From the NCBI RefSeq assembly GCF_000196115.1, contig NC_005027.1:1736001-1800000 (forward strand): a stretch of 64,000 nucleotides of DNA. Reading direction: 5' to 3'. This stretch comes from Rhodopirellula baltica SH 1. Lineage in GTDB: Bacteria; Planctomycetota; Planctomycetia; Pirellulales; Pirellulaceae. A model generated the notes under the pieces. That model was not told where the DNA came from. It worked only from the letters and a program-made list of their open reading frames with translations, and did not search any database. The position numbers were made by a program, and so were the translations under genes. Every line of letters starts with the position of its first letter. The first letter of the stretch is position 1. This document shows positions 1-12,300 of this stretch, one piece after another.

Positions 1-3000
1 AAAATTCGCGAGTCAATTCTTGAGGAATTGACCGCCGATCGTATTCGTTCGATGCACGGCCAAATTGGTCAATACTACGTGGAACACGAACCACTGGAGT
101 TCTTCAAACTCGCGTATCATTTCGACGCGGCGGAGCTGCACGAACAGGCATTGCCGTTCGCGTTGAGAGCCGCGGAAATTGCCAGGAACAGCTTTTCGCT
201 GGTCAGCGCGGAAGAACAACTGCGTATCGCGACTCGTGCAATTTGTCACGCCGATCGCTCCAAGCAGCATCACATCCAGATGATGATGAGTGATGTGTTG
301 ATGCTGCAGGGCGAATATGACAAGTCCGAAGCGTGGCTTGATCAAGCTTTTGAAAGTGCGGAGACCGGAACACACAACGCTCGAGTGCTTTTGAAACGGG
401 GTGAGTTGCACTTCAAACGAGGCAGCAAGAACCTGGCAGTTGAATGCTTCGAGGCCTCTCTGCGACAGCTGAAGCAGCCGGTGTGCAACAATCGACTTTC
501 CCTAATGGCGCGAATTGCACTGGAGGGAGCGCGTCAAGTTCGCAACTCTTTGCTGCCTTGCTTCGTCGGACGCCAATGCGGTCAACCATCCGAAGAAGAG
601 CAAATGTCGCTGTCATTGTACAGCCAGATCGCTCACGCCTATTGGTACACCCGCGACAAGTACTACACACTCTGGGCGCATTTGCGTTCCATGAACGCCG
701 CCGAACGTTTCCAGCCAACTCGCTATTTGGCGCAATCCTATTCCGAGCACGCGCCGGTGATGACGTTGCTGCGATGGGAAAAACGCGGTGTCGAATATGC
801 ACGCCGATCACTCGAGATTCGGAAGGCATTTAGCGACGTTTGGGGGCAGGGCCAAACTCGCAACTTCTTAAGCATTCTGTTGCTGTCGTTTTCTCGCTAC
901 GAGCAATGCGTGGAACAGGCCAGCCAAGCGGTCAAGATGCTTGAGCGGACCGGTGACTACTGGGAAGTGCACATCGCTCGTTATCAGTTGGCGGCATCGC
1001 TGTATCGATTGGGGCGGCACAAGGAAGCGCTCGAGCAATCTCGTATCAACTTTGAATCCGCGATGAGACGCGGTGACTATCAAGCGACGGGGAATATCAT
1101 CGACGTGTGGGCTCGCTCGACCAACGGAGACATTCCTGAAGAGATTATTGAGAACGAACTGGCGCGAGACTTGGCTGATTCCCAACGCATGAGTCAGGTG
1201 TTGTTGGCAAAGGGCGTTCGCGAATTTTATCAGGAACGATTTGCGGAGGCCGTCGGATCGTTCTCACGAGCGATTGCCGTCGCGGAAGACACGCGCGTAT
1301 CAAACACCTACGTCAGCCCCGCTTACCCGTGGCGTTGCACCGCCATGCGGCGACAGTTGGAAACATCGATTCCGCGAAGTACTCAGCGTCGGTGGAAATC
1401 GATCGGCGAATTAGGTCGTGCCACGAGAAAAGCCGTCGCGGTGAGCAAGCAGTTCACCAATGAGATTCCTCATGCCTATCGTGAACGCGGTGCGTATTTG
1501 GCCTTGGCAGGAAAGCTTCGTGCGTCTCAGGCTTGCTTCCAAAAGAGTTTGCAGGTCGCGGAAGCTCAAGGTGCGATGGTCGCTCACGCGAAGACGATGA
1601 TTTTGTTTGCGGAATACGCGGCTGAGTTTGGGTGGCCGATCGATGGTGATGCGATCGAACACGCTCGTGGAACATTGTCTGAACTGGAATGCAGCGATTA
1701 CGACGTGAACGAAGGCGGTTCGCTGTCCTTGGTCAACCGGTTTGACTCTTTGTTAGCATCCGGACGTCGGATCGCGACCAGCGTTCTGCCGGAACAGATC
1801 TATCAAGAGGTTCGTCGAGCGGCGACGAAGATCCTTCGTGGTGAGCAGGTTTTCTTGATCACCCGAACGGAGGATGAAAGGCTGAGCACCGTTCCAGCTG
1901 GCATGCCTTTTGACCCAGCGATCGTCAACGAAGTCGACAGGACACGGCAAACCGTTGTTGCGGACGTCGAAAACGCTGTTTCCAACGGCATCACGACGAC
2001 AAAACAGGGCACGTTCCTATGCAGTCCGGTGGACGTCAATGATCAAACGCTATCCTACTTGTATGTCAGCAACGAACGGTTCAGCAACCTTTACGACGAC
2101 GATGAGATCCGGATCGCTGACTATTTGACATCCGCGGCGGGTGCTGCGATGGAGAAGGCGAATAGTTTTCAACAGCTTCAAGATTTGAACCTGAACCTTG
2201 AGAAGAAGGTTCACGAACGGACGGAGTCGGTTGTCCGACATTCGAAAGAACTCGAATTAACCGCTCAACAATTGACCGCGACCAAAGAGAAACTGCAGAT
2301 CGCGAAAACGGCGGCTGAAGAAGCCAACCAGGCGAAGAGTGAGTTCCTGGCTAGGATGAGCCACGAAATCCGCACTCCGATCACCGGGATTCTGGGGTTC
2401 ACCGAGTTGTTGTTGCGTGGTGTGGTCACCGATGATGCCGAACGCGAATCGCATCTGCAAACCATTCACTCCAACGGATTTCATTTGCTGCATCTGCTCA
2501 ATGATATTCTGGATATTTCCAAGATCGAAGCGGACAAGATTGAGACGGAACGGGTGTTGTGCAATCCGAGTTGGATGGTTCAAGACGTGATCGCGTCATT
2601 GCGTTCCAAAGCGATTGAGAAAGACATCTCACTTGAGATCCAAGTCGATAGCGAATTCCCCGAAGAGATCTACAGCGACCCGACGCGTTTGCGACAGATA
2701 CTTACGAACCTGACCAGCAACGCGATCAAGTTCACCAACCAAGGTGGCGTGACGATCTCGATCAGCGCTATCGGTTCAGGTGAAACAGCTAGCAAGATGA
2801 AGATTGCCGTGCGGGACTCCGGTATCGGCATGACGCAGGAGCAGACCGCCTTTATCTTTGAACCATTCAAGCAGGCCGATGTATCGACCACGCGAGAATA
2901 TGGTGGCACCGGATTAGGGCTTTCCATCAGCAAGCGTCTGGCAGAAGCACTCGACGGGACATTGGAAGTCGAAAGTGAACGGGGTGTCGGAACACAGATG

Positions 3001-4038
3001 ATCTTGAACTTTGATATCGAATGTCCATCGGGTGTTCGAATGCTGAGTCCTGCTGAAGTGCTGTTACCCTACAATGGCGTGAAAGAAAACCAATTCGACG
3101 TGGTTGATTTGGCGGGAGTGCGTGTGCTGGTGGTGGATGACTGCGAAACCAATCGTCGTTTGTTGTCTTTGTTGTTGCAGGACGCGGGAGCCGAGGTCGA
3201 TATTCGATGCAATGGTCGAGAAGCAGTCGATGCGCTGCGTAGCGACCCATCAATGGTCGACATTGTCCTGATGGACATGCAGATGCCGGTAATGGATGGA
3301 TACACCGCAACGTCGGCACTGCGTGCGCAAGGGTTCCAAGCACCCATTGTTGCTCTTACCGCGAATGCGATGACCGGTGACGAAGTTCGTTGTCGCGAAG
3401 CGGGTTGCACGGACTACCAAACAAAACCGCTTGATCTAAACGCTCTTCTTCAATGTGTGGCCGAAAACACAGTTGGCGAAAAAGCGAATGTGTCAAGCAT
3501 TGTCGCCGTCCAAGAGAATCCGCCAGTGATCGAGGAGGCAGCGTCACCGATTGAGCTGTCATCGCAGTCAGTCGGTCAGGGTGAGCCGCTTGCTGAATCG
3601 AGTGAAATGCTTCCGGACGACCATGAGCAGCTTGAAGTTGCTTTGAATGAAGAACATGAACCGTTGAACGACGAAGATGAAACAACGAAGGAAAAGATCT
3701 TCAACTACGATTGGCTGCATGAGTTTGCTTGTGATTTGATCGACCAGCTCGACGAGACGATGCCGAGCATCATCAATGCCTACGATCGTGGTGATTTGGA
3801 ACAAGTTGGTAAGCATTTGCATCAGATTCGTGGATCTGGTGGAACAGTCGGTTTGCTGCAATTGTCCGAAATTGCTGCCAAAGGTGAATCGGCGATCGAA
3901 GTGTCCCAGTGGGAACAACTTCGGAACACACTGACCGAGTTGCAGAGCTATGTCAGCGATGCGTTGGAGGAAAAGAGTTCGTCCTCGGAAAGCGTTTCAA
4001 ACAATTCGCTCGACCCGTCAGCCGATATCGATCGATAA
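1..4038 (+). CDS. Hybrid sensor histidine kinase, 5' end outside window
   Basis: The frame is open from base 1, so the N-terminus is missing. About 1,345 residues remain. Bases 1-1700 encode helical TPR-like repeats of the kind that follow a Ser/Thr kinase-AAA module in large signalling proteins. A GAF-like domain follows (about 1740-2150), then a coiled coil (2160-2340). The HisKA box SHEIRTP has its phospho-acceptor His at 2362-2364. The HATPase shows an N box (NLTSNAIKF, 2707), a DSGIGM box and GGTGLGLS (2902). A receiver domain has the phospho-Asp in VLMDMQMP at 3274-3276. A C-terminal HPt domain (HQIRG) has its His at 3820-3822. A complete His-Asp-His relay therefore lies in one chain. 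The input signal and output partner are not visible. The domain calls are firm; the presence of an upstream kinase/ATPase module is inference. Confidence 0.93.
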   Translation, partial: KIRESILEELTADRIRSMHGQIGQYYVEHEPLEFFKLAYHFDAAELHEQALPFALRAAEIARNSFSLVSAEEQLRIATRAICHADRSKQHHIQMMMSDVLMLQGEYDKSEAWLDQAFESAETGTHNARVLLKRGELHFKRGSKNLAVECFEASLRQLKQPVCNNRLSLMARIALEGARQVRNSLLPCFVGRQCGQPSEEEQMSLSLYSQIAHAYWYTRDKYYTLWAHLRSMNAAERFQPTRYLAQSYSEHAPVMTLLRWEKRGVEYARRSLEIRKAFSDVWGQGQTRNFLSILLLSFSRYEQCVEQASQAVKMLERTGDYWEVHIARYQLAASLYRLGRHKEALEQSRINFESAMRRGDYQATGNIIDVWARSTNGDIPEEIIENELARDLADSQRMSQVLLAKGVREFYQERFAEAVGSFSRAIAVAEDTRVSNTYVSPAYPWRCTAMRRQLETSIPRSTQRRWKSIGELGRATRKAVAVSKQFTNEIPHAYRERGAYLALAGKLRASQACFQKSLQVAEAQGAMVAHAKTMILFAEYAAEFGWPIDGDAIEHARGTLSELECSDYDVNEGGSLSLVNRFDSLLASGRRIATSVLPEQIYQEVRRAATKILRGEQVFLITRTEDERLSTVPAGMPFDPAIVNEVDRTRQTVVADVENAVSNGITTTKQGTFLCSPVDVNDQTLSYLYVSNERFSNLYDDDEIRIADYLTSAAGAAMEKANSFQQLQDLNLNLEKKVHERTESVVRHSKELELTAQQLTATKEKLQIAKTAAEEANQAKSEFLARMSHEIRTPITGILGFTELLLRGVVTDDAERESHLQTIHSNGFHLLHLLNDILDISKIEADKIETERVLCNPSWMVQDVIASLRSKAIEKDISLEIQVDSEFPEEIYSDPTRLRQILTNLTSNAIKFTNQGGVTISISAIGSGETASKMKIAVRDSGIGMTQEQTAFIFEPFKQADVSTTREYGGTGLGLSISKRLAEALDGTLEVESERGVGTQMILNFDIECPSGVRMLSPAEVLLPYNGVKENQFDVVDLAGVRVLVVDDCETNRRLLSLLLQDAGAEVDIRCNGREAVDALRSDPSMVDIVLMDMQMPVMDGYTATSALRAQGFQAPIVALTANAMTGDEVRCREAGCTDYQTKPLDLNALLQCVAENTVGEKANVSSIVAVQENPPVIEEAASPIELSSQSVGQGEPLAESSEMLPDDHEQLEVALNEEHEPLNDEDETTKEKIFNYDWLHEFACDLIDQLDETMPSIINAYDRGDLEQVGKHLHQIRGSGGTVGLLQLSEIAAKGESAIEVSQWEQLRNTLTELQSYVSDALEEKSSSSESVSNNSLDPSADIDR

Positions 4039-4255
4039 TGTGGCATCAATACGTCGCAACGATCACTGTTCAAAGCGTCGACGATTGCGGTAGATTGTCT
4101 GTCTGATTTCTATATCGCATCGAATCAGGCATGGATCCCATCTGCGTCTTTTGGGCGGACCTGCTTCTGCTGCCAAATTGTTTGTGAGTTCGTCGCAAGG
4201 TACGCCATTTGCGTCAACACCTTGCCGATTGCCCGAGCCGAAGGTGGAGTGGAAC

Positions 4256-6316
4256 GTGAGTTTGTTGAACGGGCGATCTTCGTTGGGTGCCGAGCGTGAG
4301 TCGACGCGGCGTATTTCACGATGCGGTAGCAGGCTCGGTCTTTGCTTCATCTTCGTGGCAGTCGCTGCGGTGCTGGGATGCAATCGTTCGAAGGATATTG
4401 CTGCTGACGCGAATGGCGATCCTGCTGTTCAGGCTGACTCCATCGTTGATGCTGACCGCCCAGTTCGTCACGACAAGAACGAGTCCCGCGTGACGTTGAC
4501 CGCTTCTCAATTGCGGCCGGTTGTCGAGCTGGAAGAAGGTTTTGTTGCTTCGGAAACCTGTCTGCAGTGTCATGCCGACGAACATCAATCGTGGCACGCG
4601 TCGTTTCATCGAACGATGACGCAGGTTGTCAACGTTGAGACCGCTCCGAGTGCCATTGTGGACGAGACAGTTGTTGTTCAAGGCAAACGATATCTGTTTG
4701 AGCGAAGTGGCGACTCATTCTTCGTGACCTATGCGGATCCGTTCCGTGGTGGCATGACGATGCGTCGTGAGTTGTTGATGATGACGGGCTCGCACCATAT
4801 GCATGTGTTCTGGCACGAATCAGATCGACCCGGTACGCCAGCCCAACTCGATATCGTCTATCTCATCGAAGAAGACCGCTGGATCCCACGCGACTCAAGT
4901 TTTCTCCAGCCTCCGGATCATCAAGGTGGGTTAGAACTTGGGACATGGAATCGGACTTGCAGCCGATGTCACTCAACACACCTGCGAGAGCGTTTCAACG
5001 CCGACACTCAAGATTGGAGTACTCGCGTTGCGGAGTTTGGGATCGCCTGTGAGGCTTGCCATGGAGAAGGTCGTGGGCATGTTCTTCGACATGCCACTAC
5101 CGACAACGCGGCAACGCTCGATTCAGCTCTGACGAGAGCAGCGAAAGACCCTGAAGAGCAGCGGGAAGATTTGATCGTGAATCCTGTGAAGCTTTCTAAA
5201 CAAGCATCGGCGGATGTTTGCGGGCAATGTCACAGTGTTTTCACGCCGGACTATGAAGTGGTCGCGTTGAAGGACTACGAGCAGAACGGAAACCCGTTCC
5301 GACCAGGCGATCGATTGGACGCTCTTGCATTTTCGAAGGTCGTCCGAGCCTCAGCCGAGCAGCGACAATCGGAGGCGTTTCAGCAGTGGTCCAAGATGGA
5401 AGACGTCGGTGGTGCATTCTGGGCGGACGGAATGCCACGAATCGCCGGGCGAGAGTACAACGGCTTGATCGAGTCGGCGTGTTTTCAGCACGGCGAGATG
5501 ACGTGTTTGTCGTGCCATCAAATGCATCCGGTGTCAGAATCCGGCAACGATGCGAGCCAACACTTAGCCGAATGGCGGAACGATCAGTTGGGCTCGGGCA
5601 TGGCGGGTGATGCAGCCTGTTTGCAGTGTCACTCTGACATGGGCGACCAAATTGAGGTGCACACTCACCATGCGGCAGGATCCCATGGCAGTCGTTGCAT
5701 GAACTGCCACATGCCCCACACAACCTATGGGTTGCTAAAAACCATTCGCAGTCACCAAATCTCTAGCCCGTCGATCGAGGAGAGCCGAAGCAGTGACCGT
5801 CCGAATGCGTGTTCGCTGTGTCACCTTGATCGTGGTTTTGATTGGGTTTCCGGACATCTTCACGATTGGTATGGGCAGCCGCTCGCCGAACGTACGACGA
5901 CCGAGCCCAATGTCGATTTATCAACGTCTGCGTTGCACTTGCTCAGCGGCGATGCGGCTCAGCGTGCCGTGCAAGTTGCCGCGATGGGATGGAAACCTGC
6001 TCAGGAAGCTTCGGGAACCGAATGGATGGAGCCATATTTGTTGCTCGGGCTGAACGATCCGTACGACGCCATTCGCATCGTCGCGGAGAAGTCGCTTCGT
6101 ACTCTTCCCAATCGCATTTCAAAACCGATGGATGCGATGGCACCGGTTGGCGAACGCATGGACGCTTTCAATGATGCCATTGAATTGATCGACAGGACTT
6201 TGCAAATGGAACCCAAGCCTTCTGTTCTGGTCAACGAAGAAGGCCGATTTGACTTTCTGCGTGCCCGTGCTTTTCTCGAACGAAGAAACCATCGGCCGAT
6301 TCATTTGCGGGAGTGA
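4256..6316 (+). CDS. Octahaem c-type cytochrome lipoprotein
   Basis: A GTG start at 4256 gives 686 residues. The frame is open further upstream (to TTG 4151), but this start puts a hydrophobic segment and lipobox VLGC (Cys42) at a normal distance. Eight CXXCH haem-binding motifs begin at about residues 102, 235, 265, 322, 417, 455, 481 and 519: CLQCH, CSRCH, CEACH, CGQCH, CLSCH, CLQCH, CMNCH, CSLCH. This pattern is typical of cytochrome c554-like and doubled-CXXCH proteins, so a periplasmic or surface electron-transfer role is likely. The C-terminal 120 residues lack haem motifs and look helical. The stop overlaps the 3' end of the convergent lipoprotein gene by 16 bases. The substrate is unknown. 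Start position is moderately certain. Confidence 0.88.
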   Translation: MSLLNGRSSLGAERESTRRISRCGSRLGLCFIFVAVAAVLGCNRSKDIAADANGDPAVQADSIVDADRPVRHDKNESRVTLTASQLRPVVELEEGFVASETCLQCHADEHQSWHASFHRTMTQVVNVETAPSAIVDETVVVQGKRYLFERSGDSFFVTYADPFRGGMTMRRELLMMTGSHHMHVFWHESDRPGTPAQLDIVYLIEEDRWIPRDSSFLQPPDHQGGLELGTWNRTCSRCHSTHLRERFNADTQDWSTRVAEFGIACEACHGEGRGHVLRHATTDNAATLDSALTRAAKDPEEQREDLIVNPVKLSKQASADVCGQCHSVFTPDYEVVALKDYEQNGNPFRPGDRLDALAFSKVVRASAEQRQSEAFQQWSKMEDVGGAFWADGMPRIAGREYNGLIESACFQHGEMTCLSCHQMHPVSESGNDASQHLAEWRNDQLGSGMAGDAACLQCHSDMGDQIEVHTHHAAGSHGSRCMNCHMPHTTYGLLKTIRSHQISSPSIEESRSSDRPNACSLCHLDRGFDWVSGHLHDWYGQPLAERTTTEPNVDLSTSALHLLSGDAAQRAVQVAAMGWKPAQEASGTEWMEPYLLLGLNDPYDAIRIVAEKSLRTLPNRISKPMDAMAPVGERMDAFNDAIELIDRTLQMEPKPSVLVNEEGRFDFLRARAFLERRNHRPIHLRE

Positions 6317-9300
6317 TTCTCCCGGGACCATGGCACCGCTGATTCCTGTTCGACTATCAGATAGCGATCGTTGAGTGGAACGTTTTCGATGATCTGTTCC
6401 TTGCCCGAGGGCCACTGGATTTTGATCTCACAAGGATGAACTGAATTTCCAAGTCCGAAATCGAGTGCCGCTTCGTTGCTGGTCAAAAAGCCACCGTTGA
6501 TCACCCAGTTGGTCCAGCGGTTCGCACCAGATTGAACTTGGATCGTGGCTCCAATTGCCTCACGCTCGCTGCTCGTTCCGACCAGTTCGAGTTGCAGCCA
6601 AGATTGCTGCTTGGATTCGTTTTTCAAAAGCGTCATTGGTTGATCCAAATGATTGCCCACAACATCGGGCATTCCATCTTGGTCCCAGTCCAACACGGCG
6701 AGAGCGCGGCCGAGAGTCGGTTGCGACCAAAATCGATCAGGTTGCGACAAACTGGGATCCGATGAGCGGGATACAAGCTCGAAGTGATCGTCATGTCCCT
6801 GATAAAGCTGAGGCAGCATTCGAAACGGGACGCCTCGTTGCGTGTGATTGACGATGTGTCCATTGAGAACCATCAAGTCAACACGTCCATCACGATCAAA
6901 ATCAGCGGATTGCGTTCCCCAGCCCACCGTCGATTTGCTGGAATCGCGAATTTTCCAGGAACGACTGGAGTGTCGAAAAATCGCACCGGCATCTTGAAGA
7001 TACAGGTCAGCTTCTTGGTCCCAGTAGTTGGTGACGTGAAGGTCGGGGAGACCGTTTCGATCAAAGTCGGCTAGTGTGAGTCCCATTGATCCATGTCGAC
7101 CGCCCTGCTGACTGGTCGCGATGCCCGAAAGGTAAGCGGTCTCTTTCGCATCCCACGTGGAAGAAGTCGTTTGACTCAGGTCGGCGGTTGTCAATCGCGA
7201 TTCATTTGTTGAGTTTGTTTGTCGATTCTGCCAAAAGAAATTCGCGTCACCATCGTTGGCGATGTAGACATCGTTTCCGATTTGGTTGTTCAGATTGCCG
7301 ATGATCACAGCAAAACCGTGCCCGGCATCGGAGGCGGACGTCTCGGTCAGAGAATCCGCTTTCGTTGACGGATGCATCGGTTGAAGATTGCCGGTGGGAT
7401 CGATCGACAACCACCGATCCGACGCCGGTTTGAATCGACTGGGCCCGCAGGCATCGTTATCCGGCACGCAGGGAATCTCAAAAGCGGACGGGTCATCGAT
7501 GTAGTTCACCTCGATCAACTCAGGGATTTGATCGCCGTCTAAGTCGCCACAGGCGATTGATGTTGTCCACTGATCGTTGCCAATGCTGGGGAGTTCACCA
7601 CGCGAGAACGTTCCGTCACCGTTGTTGAGAAGGATGACGTTCTGACCGATGTTTGCTATCAGCAAATCAGGGAAACCATCTTGGTTGGTGTCCGCAACCG
7701 TGATCCCTTGCCCGTAACCTTTGTCAGCGGAGTGCGAATCTGTCGTGACATCAGCTACCAAGTTGGAGGACAGATTTCGGAAGAGTTGATTCGATTTGGC
7801 CGACCGCCCGACAAGTGCATCTTTGCCGGCTTGAGCACAGTAAAGATCCGGCCAACCATCGCGGTCGTAATCGATGACTCCGATCCCGCCACCTGTTTGT
7901 TGATGCAAGTAAAACTCGTTGTCAGCTTGATCGTCACCGTTGTCGTATTGAAAACGAAGATTCAGCTCGGTCGCTATATCGCGAAAATGGATGGGAGCGG
8001 GATCGGACGAGAGCTTGTTTGATTCGCTCGATGTGGATGGATCGGTGGTAGGTGTTTCCAAGTCGCGGAAGTCTGGCATGGGCCAGCTCGAAAGGTTCGG
8101 CTTTGACCATGGAAGCGTCGAATTAGCTGATGATGTGATGGCTGATGTATGTCGGTCCAATTGGTTTCGCTTTTCGTCCAAAGCAGCCTTGTCGCTCGGT
8201 TGGTTGCCTGTTTTGGCAACTGCGATTTGCTGCCACGCCATCGATTCCCATGGACGCCCCAAATCGTCCAGCAAACTCGCCATCTCGCGGTATTGGGCGG
8301 GCGTTCCGGAGGCCAAACCAAAGACTTTTGCCAGTTCTGAAGTTCGTTCCAGCATCTCGAAATGTTGCATCGTTTCATCGGCCGCTTCGTTTTCACCGAT
8401 CTGACGGAACGATCGAGCCAAGGATACCATCGAGTTGCGATCGGTTGGATCGATTTGAAGAGCCTCGCCAAAGCAACGGATCGCAACCGGATGTTCGTCT
8501 CGACTCTGAGCCAGTTGCCCAAGTGCGTACCAGTATTCGGGTTCTGACGTGATGTCTGGGGGCAGTGTCTGCCTCCACTGCGTCAAGGCGGCGAAGTCCC
8601 CCAGGTCGGCCAACACACGTCCTTGGAATGCGGCGACCGCCGTCGAGCTTGGGTATTTCTGCCGAAGCTTCTGAAGTGACTCGCTGGCTTCTGTCAGTTC
8701 ACCTTGGTCTCGCTGTCGTCTCGCGAGCGACAACATTGCGAGTGTGGTGTTTGAAAAGTCTGGAGCGGGCAGTGATTCGTCGACAAATGCATTGCCAAGC
8801 GTGATCATCGAGAACAGTTCCCGTTCGCTGGCTTTGCCGTCGCGAATCATCGGACGCAGTACACGACTGGCGGCAACACGATGGCCTGATTGATTCAGAA
8901 TCTCGACCAATCGATGGCGGACTCGAGTGTCATCGGGACGCGTCTGCAAACGACTCTGCAAGAATTCGATGGCCGTTTCGTACGCATCGGCTTCGACGTA
9001 CCAGTCGGCCGCTACCAAGCATGCGGAGGTCGCGCGGTCTTCACTTTCAAAGGGGATCGACGCGAGCAACGCGGCCGCGGCTTCATGGTCGCCGAGGCGG
9101 TGCTGGATCTCAGCCTTCAAACGCAGGACGTCTTGATTGTCTGGATCACTGATCAAAAGTGGGCCGATGATTTCGTTGGCTCGCACGACCGAGCCGAGTT
9201 CGAGTTCTTTCTTCGCCAACGCAATTTGCTCATCCAATCCCAGTTCGGTCGTTTGTCGAGCCGCTTCTTTGAGTTGCTGTTGTTTTCGAAGTTTTTCAAA

Positions 9301-9399
9301 GTCGGATGGCTCGGAAGTGCAACCGGCAACTTGCACACACAACGCAATTAGAAAGATTGCATTTATCGATTGGCGGTAGTATCTGAAGTCATTGAACAT
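6301..9399 (-). CDS. TPR / FG-GAP / ASPIC-UnbV lipoprotein (copy A)
   Basis: This 1,032-residue lipoprotein has a signal ending in VAGC (Cys27). Residues about 35-390 form tetratricopeptide-like helical repeats. From about 470 a beta-propeller begins, with repeated calcium-binding FG-GAP/VCBS loops such as DYDRDGWPD, DTNQDGFPD, DFDRNGLPD, DFDRDGRVD and DWDQDGMPD. The last 100 residues match the ASPIC/UnbV domain (REAIGATIQV, WPSGKEQ). The family (CRTAC1-like) is extracellular or cell-surface; its activity in planctomycetes is not known. The start overlaps the stop of copy B by 11 bases, which suggests translational coupling. It is one of three paralogues beside the octahaem cytochrome gene, with which it converges. 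Confidence 0.88.
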   Translation of the reverse strand: MFNDFRYYRQSINAIFLIALCVQVAGCTSEPSDFEKLRKQQQLKEAARQTTELGLDEQIALAKKELELGSVVRANEIIGPLLISDPDNQDVLRLKAEIQHRLGDHEAAAALLASIPFESEDRATSACLVAADWYVEADAYETAIEFLQSRLQTRPDDTRVRHRLVEILNQSGHRVAASRVLRPMIRDGKASERELFSMITLGNAFVDESLPAPDFSNTTLAMLSLARRQRDQGELTEASESLQKLRQKYPSSTAVAAFQGRVLADLGDFAALTQWRQTLPPDITSEPEYWYALGQLAQSRDEHPVAIRCFGEALQIDPTDRNSMVSLARSFRQIGENEAADETMQHFEMLERTSELAKVFGLASGTPAQYREMASLLDDLGRPWESMAWQQIAVAKTGNQPSDKAALDEKRNQLDRHTSAITSSANSTLPWSKPNLSSWPMPDFRDLETPTTDPSTSSESNKLSSDPAPIHFRDIATELNLRFQYDNGDDQADNEFYLHQQTGGGIGVIDYDRDGWPDLYCAQAGKDALVGRSAKSNQLFRNLSSNLVADVTTDSHSADKGYGQGITVADTNQDGFPDLLIANIGQNVILLNNGDGTFSRGELPSIGNDQWTTSIACGDLDGDQIPELIEVNYIDDPSAFEIPCVPDNDACGPSRFKPASDRWLSIDPTGNLQPMHPSTKADSLTETSASDAGHGFAVIIGNLNNQIGNDVYIANDGDANFFWQNRQTNSTNESRLTTADLSQTTSSTWDAKETAYLSGIATSQQGGRHGSMGLTLADFDRNGLPDLHVTNYWDQEADLYLQDAGAIFRHSSRSWKIRDSSKSTVGWGTQSADFDRDGRVDLMVLNGHIVNHTQRGVPFRMLPQLYQGHDDHFELVSRSSDPSLSQPDRFWSQPTLGRALAVLDWDQDGMPDVVGNHLDQPMTLLKNESKQQSWLQLELVGTSSEREAIGATIQVQSGANRWTNWVINGGFLTSNEAALDFGLGNSVHPCEIKIQWPSGKEQIIENVPLNDRYLIVEQESAVPWSRENHSRK

Positions 9400-12300
9400 G
9401 CTTGTTCATCGGAATCGGCAGAGCAATTCCCTCCGTCAAAAGGTAGTCGCGGCCGGCTTCGAGCTCATTGAAAGACTGGCGGAGGCCGGAAGGCCATTTC
9501 ACGACGATGTCGGCTTTGTTGGATGCATTGGACAACGCGAATGAAAGCCGGCGTTCGTTGCTGCCCATGTAGCCATCGCCGGCGGTGAGTTGCAGCGTGC
9601 GTTTGTCGCCGCTGGACAGAACTTCGACCGTTGATCCGATGGCGTCGCGGTGACCCGAGGTTGCTTGGAATCGCAGGCCGATCGATTTCGAAGTGGTTTC
9701 CGATTTGTTGATGAGCAACGCGACGGGTTCGTAGAGATGTGTGATCAGCACATCGGTTCGTCCATCCAGATTCGCATCGAGGGTCACCAATGCTCTGCCA
9801 AGATGCTCGCGCTCGAAGTAGTCGCCAAGCGAACTGTTCGGAAGTTCTTGCCAGCGGCCAGATTCCAATCGTGTGAACATTTGCGGCGGCATCTCGTAGC
9901 CGATGTCCTCGCGGCCGGTGTCGCTCACGTGGCCGTTGGTGACCAAAAGTTCCATCGCTCCGTCCAAGTTGAAGTCCGTCCACGTCGTTCCAAAACCGAG
10001 CTGGTCCAAGGATGGCTCATACAGTCCAACCGCGTGTGTTCGGTCTTCCCAGAGGCCCGGTGCAACTTGCTCGTAGTAAGTGTTGTGTTCTTCGGCGAAG
10101 TGGGTCAGGAAAAAATCCAGGTCGCCATCGCCATCGGGATCACCGGCGGCCATCCCCATGGACGCTTGCGAATTGGACTGCCCACTCATCGCCAGGCCTC
10201 GAACGGTACCAAGATCCGTCAGTCGTGTTGGAACGTCGTTGGTGGAGTCTTCACTTGCGGAACGAGATGATGACCAAAGATGATTGACGGACATGTCGTT
10301 GGCCACGAACAAGTCGAGACCAGGTGCTTCATCGAGCTGTCCGGCGATGATGCCCAATCCTCTGCCGATGTTCGTTGGCTGCATCCAATCTCGGCTGACG
10401 TTTTTGAATCGGCCAGTTCCATTGTTAGTCCAGATCCGGTCGGAACTCGCTTCGAATTTCAGGGGTGGGCAGCTGGCCAGTTTGCCAGTCGCGTCGCTGC
10501 GGCAAGGTGTTTCGTAAGGAGCGTTGCCGCCGCAATAGTTGACTTCGAACAAGTCCGCGTTCCCATCGCCGTCCACGTCAGCGAAGACCGCGGATGTGGT
10601 CCATTCATTTCCGACCAATTTCATTTCGTCGGTAACGTCACTGAAGGTACCATCACCATTGTTGCGGTACAGACGATTGCGGCCGATGTTCGCATCGAAC
10701 AAATCGGGAAAGCCGTCGTTGTCGAAGTCACCTGACGTGATCCCTTGTGCAAACCCAGTGTCGGCGTAGCCGCTGGTTGACGTCACATCAGAGAATTGAC
10801 CATCGATGTTTCGGAACAAGCGATTGGGGCTCGAGTTGTTCTGCATCGGTGTGCCGTCTAGGTTGGCGATCGCTGTGTCAGGCCATCCGTTCAAATCAAA
10901 GTCGAGTACCGCGGCCCCACCGCCAGTACTTTGATAGATCCAGTGCCCTTCACTTTCGGCTTCGGGTGCCAAAGAAACGGTGTGCAGCAATCCTCTTTGT
11001 TGTGCCTGTTCGATAAACCGCACCGGAGATTCGTCGATTCGGTTCGCGATGGTGCGAGCGTTCTGAACGGCAGCGTCCCAGGAAGCCATCGGTAGGTCGC
11101 TAATATTGATCGAACTCGCCACAAGACTGGATTTCGTTTGCCAAGGCGAATCCGGACGCAATCGAGCACGTATCGCGAGGTGAGCCTGTTCGATGGTGGC
11201 GACTGGATCTTCCGGCAGCGTTTTCGCGAGGCTGGTCCAAGCTTCCGCTTCCCACATTCTGCCCAGGTCGACCAGTTGATAGGCGATCCTAAGAGCAGCG
11301 AGTTGCGATTTTGAATTGCGTTCGAGAAATGTCTTCACCGCGTCATTCAAACCAGCGACTTGGGCAAACCGTTTTGCAACCCGGCTGGTTTCTTCTTCGC
11401 GACCGAGTTGCCGCAAGCTCGCCTGCAAATACGAGAGCGTCGGTCCATGATTCGATTGATGCAATCGCGACGCTTCAACGAACGCGCGTACCGCGGCGGA
11501 ATGATCGCTGGTGTGGTTCGACCAAATGCCAGCGGCGGTCCAGTATTCCGGCAGATCTTCCAATGCGGTTGGTTTGTTCTTCGCCCATTCAACGAGATCG
11601 CTCCGACGATTGGCGTCGCTTGGATTCGCTACCGCCAATTCAACCAATGCCCGGCCTTGCAATGCCCACGCCGGCAGAAAATCAGGATGCCTGTTCAGTA
11701 CGGCGGGCAGGCGTTTCGAGACGGCTGACCAGTCCTGCTTTTCGGCGTCCAGTTTGGCAAGGGCGTAGTGAGGACGGAGGTCTTCGGGAGCACGATCCAA
11801 TAGCTTGCGGCAAAATTCGGGATCAGGTTGAACGCGATCAGGGTTGGCCAGCACGACCAAACTTTCTTCATCGCCAAGATTGTTTTGAATCAACCACTGC
11901 AATGGCTCGACCGCGTCATGGTTGAGGCCGAGTACCGTGACGAGTCCCGCCAAGTCGTATTTTGGACGTTCCAAATCGGGGTGGATGGAGATGGTCTGCT
12001 TCAGCACATCGACCGATTCGTAGGCATTCGCGGTCGCCATCAGAGTTTTTGCCAACTTATCCAACAGAGCGTAGCTGGGTTGCGGCGTTTGCTCGACCGC
12101 ATCGCGATACCACTGAATCGCCTGCGGGGTGTCGCCAAGGCGTGAGGCAATATCGCCCGCCAATTCCATCGCTTTGACATCGGTGGGATCTGTGAGCAAG
12201 TGTTCGCGAAGGGAACGTTGTGCATTTGCAAAATCGCCGACGCGAACCAATTTCACCGCTTCGCGGTAGTGGATACCGGTTGCCGCAACGTTGTCGGCTG

